This document shows, one piece after another, positions 10,101-20,400 of a DNA stretch of 64,000 nucleotides; the stretch's first letter is position 1, and every line of letters starts with the position of its first letter. The DNA is from Chitinophagales bacterium (GTDB lineage Bacteria; Bacteroidota; Bacteroidia; Chitinophagales; Chitinophagaceae). The notes below the pieces were generated by a model. The model saw only the letters and a program-made list of their open reading frames with translations, did no database searches and was not told the DNA's origin. Where the stretch lies: assembly GCA_017303855.1 (NCBI GenBank), contig JAFLBL010000006.1, positions 62,001 through 126,000 on the forward strand. Direction: 5' to 3'. Both the position numbers and the translations under genes were made by a program.

Positions 10101-10178
10101 GAAATCAGCCGTTACCTGCGCGTTCAGCCGTACAGCAACTACAAGTAAGAGTAACAATGAAAGATGTCGCAATATCAT
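7122..10178 (-). CDS. Sensor histidine kinase with periplasmic beta-propeller and Y_Y_Y domain
   Basis: This 1018-residue membrane sensor has a signal peptide, a periplasmic two-component-regulator propeller beginning at FHIRQYGTEDGLPSNGIKGL, and a Y_Y_Y domain (about 640-740). One transmembrane helix follows (WWFYLICMILLFTAMSVYF), then a coiled coil, a dimerisation/H-box (SHDIVTPLKF, His805) and an HATPase domain with N box (NLLTNAIHF), G1 box (DEGIGM) and G2 box (GHGLGY). Unlike hybrid HTCS proteins it has no receiver or AraC output domain. It probably signals to the response regulator encoded 34 bp upstream in the same operon, which also contains two T9SS adhesins. The external stimulus is unknown. 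Confidence 0.93.
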   Translation of the reverse strand: MILRHLSLLLLLVVAVRLNAQVTADFHIRQYGTEDGLPSNGIKGLQWDKDTRFLWIATEAGIIRYNGVSFKPFTGEDNPNITNERILFLIRNNAGKIYTADNMGNIFFVKKNSLAFLKKTMIAGNQASNIITLPVSDVFYQKNHSLKNGTFALQFDNVIPVSDTATLILRNTGLFYFSISMPQPERAAMPGEKISWAFKSGGNLFLSNKENNYWLYKGESQPYEQQALIYRNSPAQADPANSILIWDNGMDFPILINRENAWKIVFENGKLYADLVCDKVPQDALIRYAQYDETLKTLFLGTDSKGIIIIRENAVKPVRKIRASSNERTSYYSQVELPNGNVMTNEGHVLGPGTAPVSFPFNNGFSISTYLQRDTVFWFIQTDKASGLHCLHKYNFKTGKLTAYKKIAPGYAQLVMAETEDLLYLANEAGVFRLQADSLEVVYKYSSNERLRTHFDMKEIGPGKLAIANCYALLQFDVHTRKLDTLYTDGNYCVRTIWPYKDYVFFGTYGHGLYVLKNGKVKSLPLDKNRHLLFTHCFIDDGKGFCWISTNRGLFKASIADMIHAYENNDPQVYYHYFGRNDGMDMTEMNGGCVPCGLTMKNRTISFPTMEGLLWVNPLTAVPVLPDGEIYIDEVSVNNKRLDPQLLEKEPVNAYRQDMQIRLGFSAWCNKENLYLQYKLKQETEWKTVNMDNGGSIQLGNLESGRYTLQVRKLNGFGANNYTNREFSFTVPAPWHQQWWFYLICMILLFTAMSVYFRYRTRQYAVRQRRLEDQVAEKTKELQEQNEILEKNNSIKTRLISIISHDIVTPLKFLNVAGKNLIDKRNLMSEDLQVETLKEITNTSQELQLLSTNILNWIKYQNENRRLVRENFNLQEMVAQVLGLLQSLARQKKLIILNNVEPGLEIHQYYEPLKILIYNLLTNAIHFTEKGAIIVSAVKENGHITVSVKDEGIGMSPEQIQRLMAEEVVITSANVDNKKGHGLGYLIIKDLLKTMDATLDIQSKKGEGATVSIRFSMK

Positions 10179-10212
10179 AGCGGGAGCCCCGCAACAAGTT
10201 ACTGATTCCTGA

Positions 10213-10872
10213 TTAATAATTCACATTGTACAGGGTGGCCAGCTCCAGCAGTTCCTTGATATTGCCCGCATTGGTTTTTTCATAAATACGGGTCTTGATG
10301 GTGGAGACTGTATTCATCTTCAGGTTCAGGTTTTCGGAGATCTCTTTGGTGCCAATGCCTTTCAGCACATAATGCAGTATTTCCAGTTCGCGGGGCGCGA
10401 GTGTTTTAAACGGGTTGTCCTGGTGATGGATGTCATTCCGCTTTACCGGCACTTCATTTTGCATGAATTTCTGCAACACCTGCAGCATCTCTTCTTCGCC
10501 TACGGATTTGGAGAGATAGTAACTGATTCCGTATTGTTTCACCGCTTCTCCATAGATCTCGGCCGGTTGCATGGAGAAGACGAGTATATTCATTTCCGGG
10601 TATACGCGGCGGATATTCGGAATTACTTCCAGGGTATTGCCGTCTGATAAAATAATATCCAGGATCAGGTGCGTGTATTTATTCTTCACCAGCTCCTTCA
10701 TCAGCTCATTGCAGGTGGCCACTTCCTCAATATCCGTGAAGCCCAGTGTAAACTGCATATGTAGTTTCAGCCCCTTACGGATCATGCTATGGTCGTCGGC
10801 AATCAGAATTTTCGGAGGCATTTTTTCCAGGTTATCAGTTGTAACAGGTGTAATAAGGGTACTAATTTCCAT
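10213..10872 (-). CDS. NarL/LuxR-type DNA-binding response regulator
   Basis: This 219-residue protein has an N-terminal receiver domain (KILIADDHSMIRKGL, acidic pair Asp26-Asp27, phospho-acceptor Asp72 in LILDIILSDG, Lys in YLSKSV). The C-terminal LuxR-type helix-turn-helix includes LAPRELEILHYVLKGIGTKE and LNLKMNTVSTIKTRIYEK. It should be phosphorylated by the kinase encoded immediately downstream. The start at 10872 has a purine-rich AAAGGAAAAG ribosome site; Met18 is an alternative. A palindrome GTAGAATTAATTCTAT sits 19-34 bp upstream of the start and recurs in the operon's main promoter region, which suggests autoregulation and control of the linked adhesin genes. Confidence 0.93.
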   Translation of the reverse strand: MEISTLITPVTTDNLEKMPPKILIADDHSMIRKGLKLHMQFTLGFTDIEEVATCNELMKELVKNKYTHLILDIILSDGNTLEVIPNIRRVYPEMNILVFSMQPAEIYGEAVKQYGISYYLSKSVGEEEMLQVLQKFMQNEVPVKRNDIHHQDNPFKTLAPRELEILHYVLKGIGTKEISENLNLKMNTVSTIKTRIYEKTNAGNIKELLELATLYNVNY

Positions 10873-10890
10873 CTTTTCCTTTGTGTTTTT

Positions 10891-10906
10891 GTAGAATTAA
10901 TTCTAT
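10891..10906. promoter_or_regulatory. Palindromic operator candidate upstream of the response regulator
   Basis: GTAGAATTAATTCTAT contains a perfect 14-base palindrome (10892-10905). It lies in the 37-bp gap between the adhesin gene at 10910 and the regulator start. The same 15 bases occur at 17339-17353 in the divergent promoter of the same module. Confidence 0.5.
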
Positions 10907-10909
10907 TCG

Positions 10910-13663
10910 TTAACGGATCAGGACAAATGTCCCCTTTACCAGCTTCTTTGTACTGTCATTCAGTTCAATCATATATACATATACACCGGCCGGCTGGGCC
11001 TGTCCCGCATAGCGGCCATCCCAGGGCTGACGGGTATAGTCTTTCGACTCAAACAGCTGTTGCCCGCCCCGGTTAAAAATAAGTACCCTTGAGCCGGGAT
11101 AAAGAGCCAGTCCCGGAATGACCCAGCTATCATTTTTCCCATCCCCATTGGGGGTAAAGCCGGTTGGGATAAAGAGTCCGGCAACAGCGGATACCAGTAT
11201 ATCATCTTCCGCGGTACAACCACTGACTATATCGGTGGCTGTAAGCCGGTAACGGGTGGAGTATAAGGGCGTGCTGACCGGGTTCAGTATACTGACTGAG
11301 CTGAGATACGTACCCGGCGACCACAGATAATTGTACGTACCGGCCGGAAGCACTACCGGATTCAGTACTACAGCACTGCCGGCACGTATCGCCGTATCAG
11401 CACCGGCATTTACTACCGGTGTGGTGGCTATATGTATGTTTTGTGTAAACGGAACCGAATAGCAACCTGCCGCATTGGCTGTAACCAGCCGGACTGTATA
11501 ATCACCGGCAACCGGATATAAATGCATAAACGGAGGAGCGGAACTGCTGTTGCCATTACCCAGATCCCAGTTCCAGTTGCTGATGCCAGCGACTGCAGCG
11601 AGAACCTGCACCGGTTTGCCTGTACAAAAAGGTTGACCACTGATTGTGAAATCCGCTGCCGGATTGGGATGTATGGTGATAATACGGGTGGAATCGCCGG
11701 TACAACCATTATCGGAAATGATCTGGTACCGGACGGACTGATTACCCGCACTGACGAATTGTTTTACCGTATTTTGAGTAAGCGCCGTACTGTTGTCCGC
11801 AAAAGTCCAGCGATGATCCCGGATCGTAAACCCGCCTGTGGGGGTACCGGTAAACTGAATATTATCTGCCAGGCAGGCCGGATCGGGTACACTGAAACCG
11901 GCCCCTGGACCAGCTTTTACCAGTATGGTTAAGCTGGTGGTTTCCGACTGATTGCAGGCATCGATATCCGGAGCGGTATAGGTAATGGGAATGGCATAGG
12001 TACCGGGCACGGAGAAAGTAAAATCCTGTTGCAGCGTGTATGTGTAGTACTTACGCCCGTGTATAAACGAAGAATCGGTTGGTTGCGGATTTATAATGAA
12101 GGAATCAACACCGGGACTGAGACCCGGTACCTGGCTGAGTTTCCAGTGAATACTGCTGACCCGGTAAGCGAGTCTCGCGGTGATGCGGAAAGGTGAATTA
12201 GGGCAGGTAAATGAATCGGACTGTCCGGTTGTATTCAGCGTATTGCTGAAACTGCAGATACTGTTCAGGTTATTTACCAGGGTACCCACATTGTAACCAT
12301 AACTTTCTACAAAACCTGATCCATATACAGAGGCTATAAAAGAAGAGTCGCTGCTGATATGGTGTTGCGCAGCCGCACCAAAGAGACGACGGATCACAAC
12401 TGCATAAGCCGGATCAGCCGGGTGTGGAATAATTTCCGCAGCCGTGGGTGCCGTATTATCAATCCGCAGGGAAGCGACACCGGTTTGTGGCAGAATAATA
12501 TTTACATAATTGATATCAATGGCCTGACTGCGGGTGGCATAGAAATAGGCTTTTTTCACTCCTTGCTCCACCGGACTCAGAAAGATCATCTCCGGATCGC
12601 CCAGCGGGGAAGTAATATTGCCGCTGCATTCATTGACAGATACCATATACTGTGATACCAGCACGGGTTCGTCTGCTTCAATCAGGTCACCACCTGTGCT
12701 GGTATATTCATAATAAAAGTTATTGATGAGCCCGGTCATCGGAACACCATTCTTACGTACAAGGGTACCCGGTTTACGTACCGCCACCCGGTAATAATTG
12801 AGAAAGGGTGTGGTGATGTCGCCGTTCGCGTTCATGATGGTATGATACGTGAGATAACGGGTGCCCCAGGCATTGGCCGGAAAAATCTGTTGCTGCATTA
12901 CCTCCCCGCCATTGCCCTGTGTGCAGATAATATTGCGGCTGCTGCCGGAGAATACGGCAACCGGGTGACAGTTACCATCGGCACCGGCAACAGAAACGAT
13001 TTTGCTTCCGCTCATATCCTTGCCGGTATAAGCACCAGTCTTTTTTCCAAATACATTGTAAAGTTCTCCCTTATTCAGGTTGACAGAATACACCTGTCCG
13101 GGCAGCCAGCCGCCTTCGGTAGAATCGGCGGGAGAAATTTCAATACGTGTATTATTTTCCGATGCAATAATATAGAACCAGGAATAGCTGTCGGGGTAAT
13201 TGGATATCTGGGTAAAGTTGAGCGAGTAATACGTATAGCCGAATGTCTCCACCGGCATCAGCATGGTGGCGCCGGAAGAAACACTTCCCTGCTGATGCGC
13301 ATACACCACGATCGGGGTATCACTGACGATGTGTACACCCCGGGTGAAGAGTCCTTCATTTTGTATCCGCGCATCTTCCGGGCCTGATTTGGGAATTATG
13401 ACCGATGCATTTACGGTATTGGCGGGTATGGATACGGTCTGACTCCAGGCTGTACCATTTACGGAGACTGTAACATTGGCCGGGGCTTCCGCACTCAGGT
13501 AGAGTACATGTTGCTGACTGTTGCCGCCTTGTGCAAACAATACATTATGGCCATAACCCAGCCAGAATTCTTTTCCTTTATTGGATTTGTTTTGAGAAAA
13601 AGCCGTGACGGATAATAGTAGTAAAACGGAAAGCAGCGGGCCATATCTTTTATATGCAAACAT
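10910..13663 (-). CDS. Secreted IgGFc-binding-domain/PKD protein with type B T9SS C-terminal domain
   Basis: This 917-residue protein has a signal peptide (ending VTAFSQ). An N-terminal region from GKEFWLGYG to about residue 450 matches the IgGFc-binding-protein N-terminal domain type of Bacteroidota surface proteins. PKD-like beta domains follow (for example NWDLGNGNSSS). The C-terminal gliding-motility-associated type B sorting domain starts at IPTGFTPNGDGKNDSW and ends GTFVLIR. Such proteins leave the cell by the type IX system and attach to, or are released from, the surface. It is a shorter paralogue of the protein encoded 24 bp upstream; the C-terminal domains are nearly the same. The literal IgG-binding role of the domain is not implied. 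Regulator and kinase genes follow in the same operon. Confidence 0.88.
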   Translation of the reverse strand: MFAYKRYGPLLSVLLLLSVTAFSQNKSNKGKEFWLGYGHNVLFAQGGNSQQHVLYLSAEAPANVTVSVNGTAWSQTVSIPANTVNASVIIPKSGPEDARIQNEGLFTRGVHIVSDTPIVVYAHQQGSVSSGATMLMPVETFGYTYYSLNFTQISNYPDSYSWFYIIASENNTRIEISPADSTEGGWLPGQVYSVNLNKGELYNVFGKKTGAYTGKDMSGSKIVSVAGADGNCHPVAVFSGSSRNIICTQGNGGEVMQQQIFPANAWGTRYLTYHTIMNANGDITTPFLNYYRVAVRKPGTLVRKNGVPMTGLINNFYYEYTSTGGDLIEADEPVLVSQYMVSVNECSGNITSPLGDPEMIFLSPVEQGVKKAYFYATRSQAIDINYVNIILPQTGVASLRIDNTAPTAAEIIPHPADPAYAVVIRRLFGAAAQHHISSDSSFIASVYGSGFVESYGYNVGTLVNNLNSICSFSNTLNTTGQSDSFTCPNSPFRITARLAYRVSSIHWKLSQVPGLSPGVDSFIINPQPTDSSFIHGRKYYTYTLQQDFTFSVPGTYAIPITYTAPDIDACNQSETTSLTILVKAGPGAGFSVPDPACLADNIQFTGTPTGGFTIRDHRWTFADNSTALTQNTVKQFVSAGNQSVRYQIISDNGCTGDSTRIITIHPNPAADFTISGQPFCTGKPVQVLAAVAGISNWNWDLGNGNSSSAPPFMHLYPVAGDYTVRLVTANAAGCYSVPFTQNIHIATTPVVNAGADTAIRAGSAVVLNPVVLPAGTYNYLWSPGTYLSSVSILNPVSTPLYSTRYRLTATDIVSGCTAEDDILVSAVAGLFIPTGFTPNGDGKNDSWVIPGLALYPGSRVLIFNRGGQQLFESKDYTRQPWDGRYAGQAQPAGVYVYMIELNDSTKKLVKGTFVLIR

Positions 13664-13687
13664 TTTTCCGGAATGAATAGAGATCGG

Positions 13688-16600
13688 TTAGCGGATAATG
13701 GTCACCGTTCCTTTTAAAACACGCTTCGCCGCATCGTTCAGCTGAATCATATACACATACACAGCCACCGGTTGCCGTACGCCGTTAAAGTTTCCGTTCC
13801 AGGGATTGCCGGTATACCCTTTTCGGTCGTACAATGCCTGCCCGCCACGGTTATAAATTGTAACCCGGGCATCCGGATACAGGGCCAGTCCCGGAATTTC
13901 CCAACTGTCATTTTTACCATCTCCGTTTGGCGTAAAGGCACTGGGAATATATAAGCCGGTAATCGGACTGATCAGTACCTGGTCGGTACCGATACAGTTG
14001 CTGAGTTTATCAATGGCCTCGATAGTATACAATGTACTGTTATCGGGAGTGGAAACCGGGTTAAGTATAGTGGTGGCACTCAGGTAAGTGGCCGGTGTCC
14101 ACAGGAAGTTATAGTTACCTGCATTGGCGATGCTGGCATCCAGTGTGGTGGATGTACCAGCATTGATCATTTTATCCGGACCCGCATTAATGGCGGGAAT
14201 GGGATTGATTGTAATGGACTGGCTGACCGGTGCTGAATTGCAGCCCTCAGGATTAGAGAGGAATAAACGAATGCTATAGGTACCCGCGTTGGCAAAGCTG
14301 TGTGTGAAAGGAGGCCTTGCATTCGACGTGGTGGGTCCGAGGTTCCAGTTCCAGAAATGCGAACCCGTTACGGTGGAGTTCAGCGTGATGGGCTTTTTCT
14401 CACAAAGTGTATCACCGGTTATGGTAAATGCCGCTACCGGGTTGGCAATGATAACGGGCAGGTTTCCGTAAGCTGTATCGCTTGCACAACCTGCTGCATA
14501 GCTCACCCAGTGTTTCACTACCATAGCAGGAGCGGCAGTTGAATAAGCATGGGTAATGCTGTTGGAAGCAGTGGAGCTGCCCGTCTGGTTGTCGCCGAAA
14601 TTCCAGTACCAGGTCGGCGGGTTTGTACCACCGGCCGCCACGGATGAAGTAAAACTGAATAAACTGTCCAAACAGGGTTTACCGGCAACGGTAAATGTGG
14701 CAGGCGGTTTACTGCTTACATTCACCGTAAGGCGGAATGTATCACTGCTGCAGGTATTGCTTCCCGTTACCATCAGGGTTACATTGAAGTTTCCGGTGCT
14801 GGTATAGGTATGATAAAATGCCGTGTTGTTGTTGCGGATCTCACTGTTGTTGTCGCCGTAGTTCCAGTGCCAGCTGGTCAGTGTACCGGCCGGTATGGGG
14901 GTAGACAGATCTGTAAAACGGATAGAATCACCCAGGCAGACATTACCACCGGTACTGAAGTTTGCAGTAGGACGGGCGAGTACCGTAACCGGAACAAAAG
15001 TGGTATCACTTTTACAACCATTGGAAGAAGTGGTGATCAGGGAAATAATAAAGTTACCTGCAGTATTGTACTTGTGGTAAAAGGGAGTGTTATTCGTCCG
15101 GACGGAAGTATTGCCATCGCCAAAATCCCATTGCCAGCTGCTGATTGTTCCGACAGGAACGGTAGAAGCATCAGTAATGCGGACGGAATCTTTTGTACAA
15201 ATATTACCTGAGATACTGAAAGTGGCAGTCGGATTTTCGAGGATCGTCACCGTTTTGGTAGTATCACCAGCACAGCCATTATCGGCCAGAATACGATAGC
15301 GTACATCATAGTTTCCCGGGGCGGGAAAATGTTTGATAGCATTAACCGTGGAGGCGGTGGTATTATCGGGGAAGAACCAGGTGTAGTTATTGATATTGAA
15401 AATACCTGGTACGGATGTACCGGTAAACCGGATAGTATCGATCAGGCAGGCTGGGGAAGGGAAGCTGAAGTCAGCTTTGGGTCCGGGCTTCACTACTACT
15501 TTTACCTGGGCATTTTCAGTCTGGTTACAGTTTTCAATAACGGTTGCCTGATAAGAGACCGGTATGAAGAATGTACCGGAGTTGGCAAAAGTGAAATCCT
15601 GATTAAGGGTATATACATAATACGTTCTTCCGTTTATAACTTCTGTTGCAACCGGTACCGGGTTAGCAATAACGGAATCTGCATTCGGGAGCAGCCCGGG
15701 TACCTGACTGAGTTTCCAATGAATGGAAGTAGCGGGATAACCAATTTTTACAAAGAGACGTACCGGTGTTTTGGGGCAGGTGAAGGAATCAACCGGTAAA
15801 CTGCTGAATACATTTTTTATAGCACTGTAATAGTTCAGGTTATTGATGAATGTACCCACATTATATCCATAACTTTCAAAATAACCAATTCCATACATAG
15901 TACCGGTGAAAATAGAATCACAAAGAAGCCGGTGTTGTGCGGCAGCGCCGGGAATTCGGGCCACGGCTACTGAATAGGAAGGCAGATTCGGATGTGTTCG
16001 GGTATTCAGCGGGTCAAACGCCACTCCATCGAGACGCAAAGAAGTTAGTCCGGCCGTTGGTACCACTACGTGAACATAATTATAATCAATAGTGCTTTTG
16101 CGGGTGGCGTAGAAGAGAACGTCTTTACGACCTTGTTCCATCGGGCTGAGATAAAACATTTCAGGATCACCGTAGGCAGTCTGGCTTGCCGCCCAACAGC
16201 GGTTGCCTCCCGGTGTATACTGCGCCATAAGCACCGGTTTATCCGATTCAATATAATCACCCCCTGTACTATCGAGGAACTCGTAATAAAAATTGTTGAT
16301 CAGCCCTGTTAATATGGTTCCGTTTCTTCTGACCACGGTAGACGGATCATCTACTGCAACCCGGTAAAAATTCTTAAAAGGAGCGTTGATGTCCGTATTT
16401 GTGTTGTTCAGCATATGGTAGGTGAGGTACCGGGTACCCCAAGCCTGTGTGGGAAATACCTGTTGCTGCATTACTTCACCACCATCCATTCTGCAAAGGC
16501 GGATCCCACTGCTTCCGGAGAACAGAGCAACCGGGTGACAAACCCCATCAGCCCCGGGGACAGACACCACTTTACTTCCACTCATATCCTTACTGGCAGC

Positions 16601-17311
16601 CCACAATTCATTGCCAGGGCTGAGTTTACCCATAACAGTATAGATTTCACCCTTATTCAGGTTAACGGTATAGGTTTGTGTTTTTAGCCACCCGTTACGT
16701 GTAGTATCAGAGGGGGTAATCTGAATCCGGGTATTATTTTCAGCCGCAATCACATAAAACCAGGAATACCAGGCTGGTCCGTTCTGCGTGACATTGGCTG
16801 TGCTGGTAGGCGGACTGAAAGCCGAAGTGGATTGCGAATAATTCAGTGAGTAGTATTTATAGCCATAGGTCTCAACCGGCATTAGCATAGTAGCAGCCGA
16901 GGTCATTGTATTGTAGGAATGAGCATACACAACAATGTCAGTATCGCTTACAATGTGTACGGATTTGTTCAGCAGTCCTTCATTGAATATCCGGGCATCA
17001 TCAGCTCCCGTTTTAGGAATGAAGATGCTTGCATTTACCGTATTAGCGGGGATGCTGACGGTCTGGGTCCAGGTGGTATTGGTAACTGAAACGGTAACAG
17101 TGGCGGCAGCTTCAGTACTCAGATAAAGTACCAGATCCTGTGTATTAAAGGGAGGACCTTCAGCATCAAAGGTCCAGTGATAACCATAGCCCAGCCAGAA
17201 CTCCTTGCCTTTGTTGGATTTATCCTGGGCATGTAAAGAAGAGCCACTTAAAAGCAGCAGCAGTACGCTTACAAATGTTAGTGGTTTCAGCATGTTCAAT
17301 TCAGGAATCAA
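13688..17311 (-). CDS. Large secreted IgGFc-binding-domain protein with several PKD domains and type B T9SS signal
   Basis: This protein is 1207 residues from ATG 17311; Met7 (17293) is the likelier start because the signal peptide (MLKPLTFVSVLLLLLSGSSLHAQ) begins there. Residues about 30-500 repeat the IgGFc-binding-type domain of its downstream paralogue. At least four PKD-like domains follow, recognisable by WxW(D/N)(F/Y)GD motifs (WQWDFGDGN, WHWNYGDNN, WYWNFGDNQ). The type B C-terminal domain begins IPSAFTPNGDGKNDSW and ends GTVTIIR. It is probably a long, stalk-like adhesin. It is the first gene of a four-gene minus-strand operon and diverges from another type B protein across a 111-bp promoter region that contains the palindrome at 17339. 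Confidence 0.88.
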   Translation of the reverse strand: MIPELNMLKPLTFVSVLLLLLSGSSLHAQDKSNKGKEFWLGYGYHWTFDAEGPPFNTQDLVLYLSTEAAATVTVSVTNTTWTQTVSIPANTVNASIFIPKTGADDARIFNEGLLNKSVHIVSDTDIVVYAHSYNTMTSAATMLMPVETYGYKYYSLNYSQSTSAFSPPTSTANVTQNGPAWYSWFYVIAAENNTRIQITPSDTTRNGWLKTQTYTVNLNKGEIYTVMGKLSPGNELWAASKDMSGSKVVSVPGADGVCHPVALFSGSSGIRLCRMDGGEVMQQQVFPTQAWGTRYLTYHMLNNTNTDINAPFKNFYRVAVDDPSTVVRRNGTILTGLINNFYYEFLDSTGGDYIESDKPVLMAQYTPGGNRCWAASQTAYGDPEMFYLSPMEQGRKDVLFYATRKSTIDYNYVHVVVPTAGLTSLRLDGVAFDPLNTRTHPNLPSYSVAVARIPGAAAQHRLLCDSIFTGTMYGIGYFESYGYNVGTFINNLNYYSAIKNVFSSLPVDSFTCPKTPVRLFVKIGYPATSIHWKLSQVPGLLPNADSVIANPVPVATEVINGRTYYVYTLNQDFTFANSGTFFIPVSYQATVIENCNQTENAQVKVVVKPGPKADFSFPSPACLIDTIRFTGTSVPGIFNINNYTWFFPDNTTASTVNAIKHFPAPGNYDVRYRILADNGCAGDTTKTVTILENPTATFSISGNICTKDSVRITDASTVPVGTISSWQWDFGDGNTSVRTNNTPFYHKYNTAGNFIISLITTSSNGCKSDTTFVPVTVLARPTANFSTGGNVCLGDSIRFTDLSTPIPAGTLTSWHWNYGDNNSEIRNNNTAFYHTYTSTGNFNVTLMVTGSNTCSSDTFRLTVNVSSKPPATFTVAGKPCLDSLFSFTSSVAAGGTNPPTWYWNFGDNQTGSSTASNSITHAYSTAAPAMVVKHWVSYAAGCASDTAYGNLPVIIANPVAAFTITGDTLCEKKPITLNSTVTGSHFWNWNLGPTTSNARPPFTHSFANAGTYSIRLFLSNPEGCNSAPVSQSITINPIPAINAGPDKMINAGTSTTLDASIANAGNYNFLWTPATYLSATTILNPVSTPDNSTLYTIEAIDKLSNCIGTDQVLISPITGLYIPSAFTPNGDGKNDSWEIPGLALYPDARVTIYNRGGQALYDRKGYTGNPWNGNFNGVRQPVAVYVYMIQLNDAAKRVLKGTVTIIR

Positions 17312-17338
17312 TATTCCGATAAATCAGCAGCTATAGCA

Positions 17339-17354
17339 GTAGAATTAATTCTAC
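17339..17354. promoter_or_regulatory. Perfect 16-base palindrome in divergent adhesin promoter
   Basis: GTAGAATTAATTCTAC is a perfect palindrome between two divergent T9SS type B genes, about 30-45 bp from the minus-strand start and about 70 bp from the plus-strand start. Its first 15 bases are identical to the site upstream of the response regulator at 10891. It is a plausible binding site for that LuxR-type regulator. Confidence 0.55.
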
Positions 17355-17422
17355 AAATAGAAATCATTATCAGGGGTAACCTTGTCACTCATTTCATTTC
17401 CACCAAACTAAAAATAACCAAA

Positions 17423-20400
17423 ATGAAGAAGAGCTGCTTAAGGAAATTACTTCATTGCCTGCCGGTAATTCTGTTTTTCCTTTCTTCCCTCCTGGCTTCG
17501 GGTCAGCAGAGTTTTTATGATGTAAAAAATTGGCGTTTTGCCAATCCGAGACAATTCGGATTTGGCGTGTCTGATATAGATTTTGCTGATAACAGCAAAG
17601 GGGTGGCCGTTGGAGCCAACGGGGGTATTGCCTATACCACTGATGGAGGTACCACCTGGAGTTATGCCAACTTTTCTTTTATGAATGCAGCCGGACTTCA
17701 GGTAAGTACTACTTTTTCGGATGTACATTTTGTTTCTTCCAACATTGTATATGCAGTTGGAAGCGCTGGTTGTATGGCTAAATCTGTTGACGGGGGAGCT
17801 AACTGGAGCTTTATCAGAACTCCACTTTATAATAATGCCCGGAAAATAAATACAACCTGGTTTGTAAATGATAATAAGGGCTATATAGGTGGTGAGTGGA
17901 ACACGCTGGATTCTATACCCAAAGTATATGTTACATTGAACGGAGGAGCAAGTTGGGATTCACTGGTTTCACCAAGTGGCGGTACGGTAACGCGTATTGG
18001 TTACATCAACAACCCCAATGTCGCACCTCAGCTGCATACAGTAACGGGTAAAGGAAAAGAAATCAACCGTATCATTTTTCTGAATGACAATACCGGGTAC
18101 ATTGCCGGGTCTTCTCAACATTCAAGTGGTGGACCTACGATTCAGATACCCGCAGTGAATACGACTACCTGTTTACCCACAGGCGGTCAAACATCTTCGC
18201 TTGGCGCCCAACATGCCTCACTGGTATGGAAATACAATAACGGAACCCTCAGTGATTATTCCGTTACCAAAGAACGAACAGGCTACCCAGGTAGTCCGTT
18301 AACAGGTACGATTCCCTGCAGTGGATCAGCTGGCTTATACAGAACAGTGAATTCAGCCACTGCTTCTTATAATGCAATGAATGTAATTAATGACTCAATT
18401 GTGTTATTAATGTCTTTAAGTAACAATCTGGTTATGCGGGTTTATACCGGAAGAAATGACAGTACATTGAATGTGGCTACCGGACAGAAGGAAAGAGGGC
18501 GTTATGAGCTATTAAACTTCACAAACCCACCTACCGGATATCCCACTATTCCTGCGGTGAACCCCATATTCACATTTTCAGGACCCACCAATATTGCCCG
18601 TTCTGCAAATGGTAAAATACTGGTTCCTGTAAACTCACCACTGCTGTCACCGGCAAACAGGCTTATGACTTCTGTGGATACCGGCCGTACATGGGTTACC
18701 GAGCGCTTCCTGCCTACTGGCAGAAATTACAGTGAATACGGTGGACAAGCAATTGATATTCTGCCTTCCGGTAAAGTAGTAGTCAGCGGGCAAAACGGGG
18801 TGGTATCTGATTCCATTTCTGGTGGCCGCTGGAACAGTAACTATGAAATGGATGCCGTAGGTTCATTTAACAAAATTGACTTTGCCGATTGTAACAATGG
18901 TATGGCCGCAGGTTCTGCCTTTATTGCCATTACCAATAATGCTGGTAAAACCTGGACCGAAGTAAGACGCTCCGATTTTGCTGCACTGAACATAAGTATT
19001 AATGCAGGTACTTACGTCCCCGGCAATCCGAGTACGGCATACTTCGCTACAAGTACCGGTACGATTTATAAATCCACCAATATCAATACACCGGCTGCTG
19101 TAATGGATCCGATGTATGCTGATCCGAATGATCAGGCCTGGGATGTGGCCACAGTAGGAAATGATAGCGTATGGGCCTGTGGTTACAGCGGTTTCTCTGT
19201 ACCAACAGCCAACCGGGTGCCAAAAGTTTATCGTTCCGTCAACGGCGGACTGACCTGGAGTGTATACAGTAATTTCGGAGTAGGTTCCTTATTCCAGAAT
19301 TTCCGGCATATTGAATTTCCTACCCGTACTGTTGGTTATGTTTCAGGAACAAGGGATACGATCTGGAAAACAACTGATGCAGGCTTGACCTGGGCTAAAC
19401 TTCCGCTTCCCTTCCCGGGCGTTACGCCACAAATTACCTACAATGATATGTTTGCACTGGATGCCAACACCCTGTTCCTCGTAGGTAATGGCTTCCCCCG
19501 CAAAGTGATTATCCGTTCATTGGATGGTGGTAATACATGGCAGGATATAACAGGTAATGCCCTTACAATATTCCCTGTCGGTAACTTCAACTCAGTAGTT
19601 TTCCATGACGCCAACAACGGATATGTAGGTTGTGCCGGTGGATTCCTGGTTACCAATAATGGCGGTGCGACCTGGAGAATTGATTATCCGGCCAGCGGAT
19701 CCAACCAGGTAAGTATGGCGTTTGCTCCAAAAAAAGTGCCTGCTGGAATTTCATTTATCAACAGGAAACTGTTTACAGTAACAGCATTCAGCAATAATAT
19801 CCTCGAATACGGAGATAAAGCCAATGTGGATGTGAATAGTACTCAGACGGTTGTTAATGCTTCATGTACCAACCCCAGTGGAGGTAGTGTGACGGTTACT
19901 GCTACAGGCGGACTAGCACCTTACACATATAGTATTGACGGAGGCGCTTACCAGGCGTCCAATACATTCACCGGACTTACACAGGGTGTAAAAACGATTA
20001 CGATTAAAGATGCTTTCTGCGGCTCCCTTACAAAAACAGTAACTGTTGGTTTTAATGATAACCTGACCCTGAGCAGTACCCCTGCCGTGGATACACTGGT
20101 ATGTACCGGCGCACCGGTTCCCATGCTGGCTGCCACCAATGGCACAGGTGCATCATTTGCCTGGACGCCAGCCGGCGGTCTCAGTGCAACTAATATTGCG
20201 AACCCGGTTGCAACAGTTAACAGCAATACGATGTATACAGTAACGGCATCTCTGAACGGATGTACACGTAATAAAACGGTATTGATCAGAACTAAACCGA
20301 ATCCTGTAATCAGTGCCGGTCCGGACAAAACTATTGTGGATGGTGATGCAGTAACCCTGGAAGGTAATGGACCAGCTGCTACCCAGTTGATTTCCTGGAC

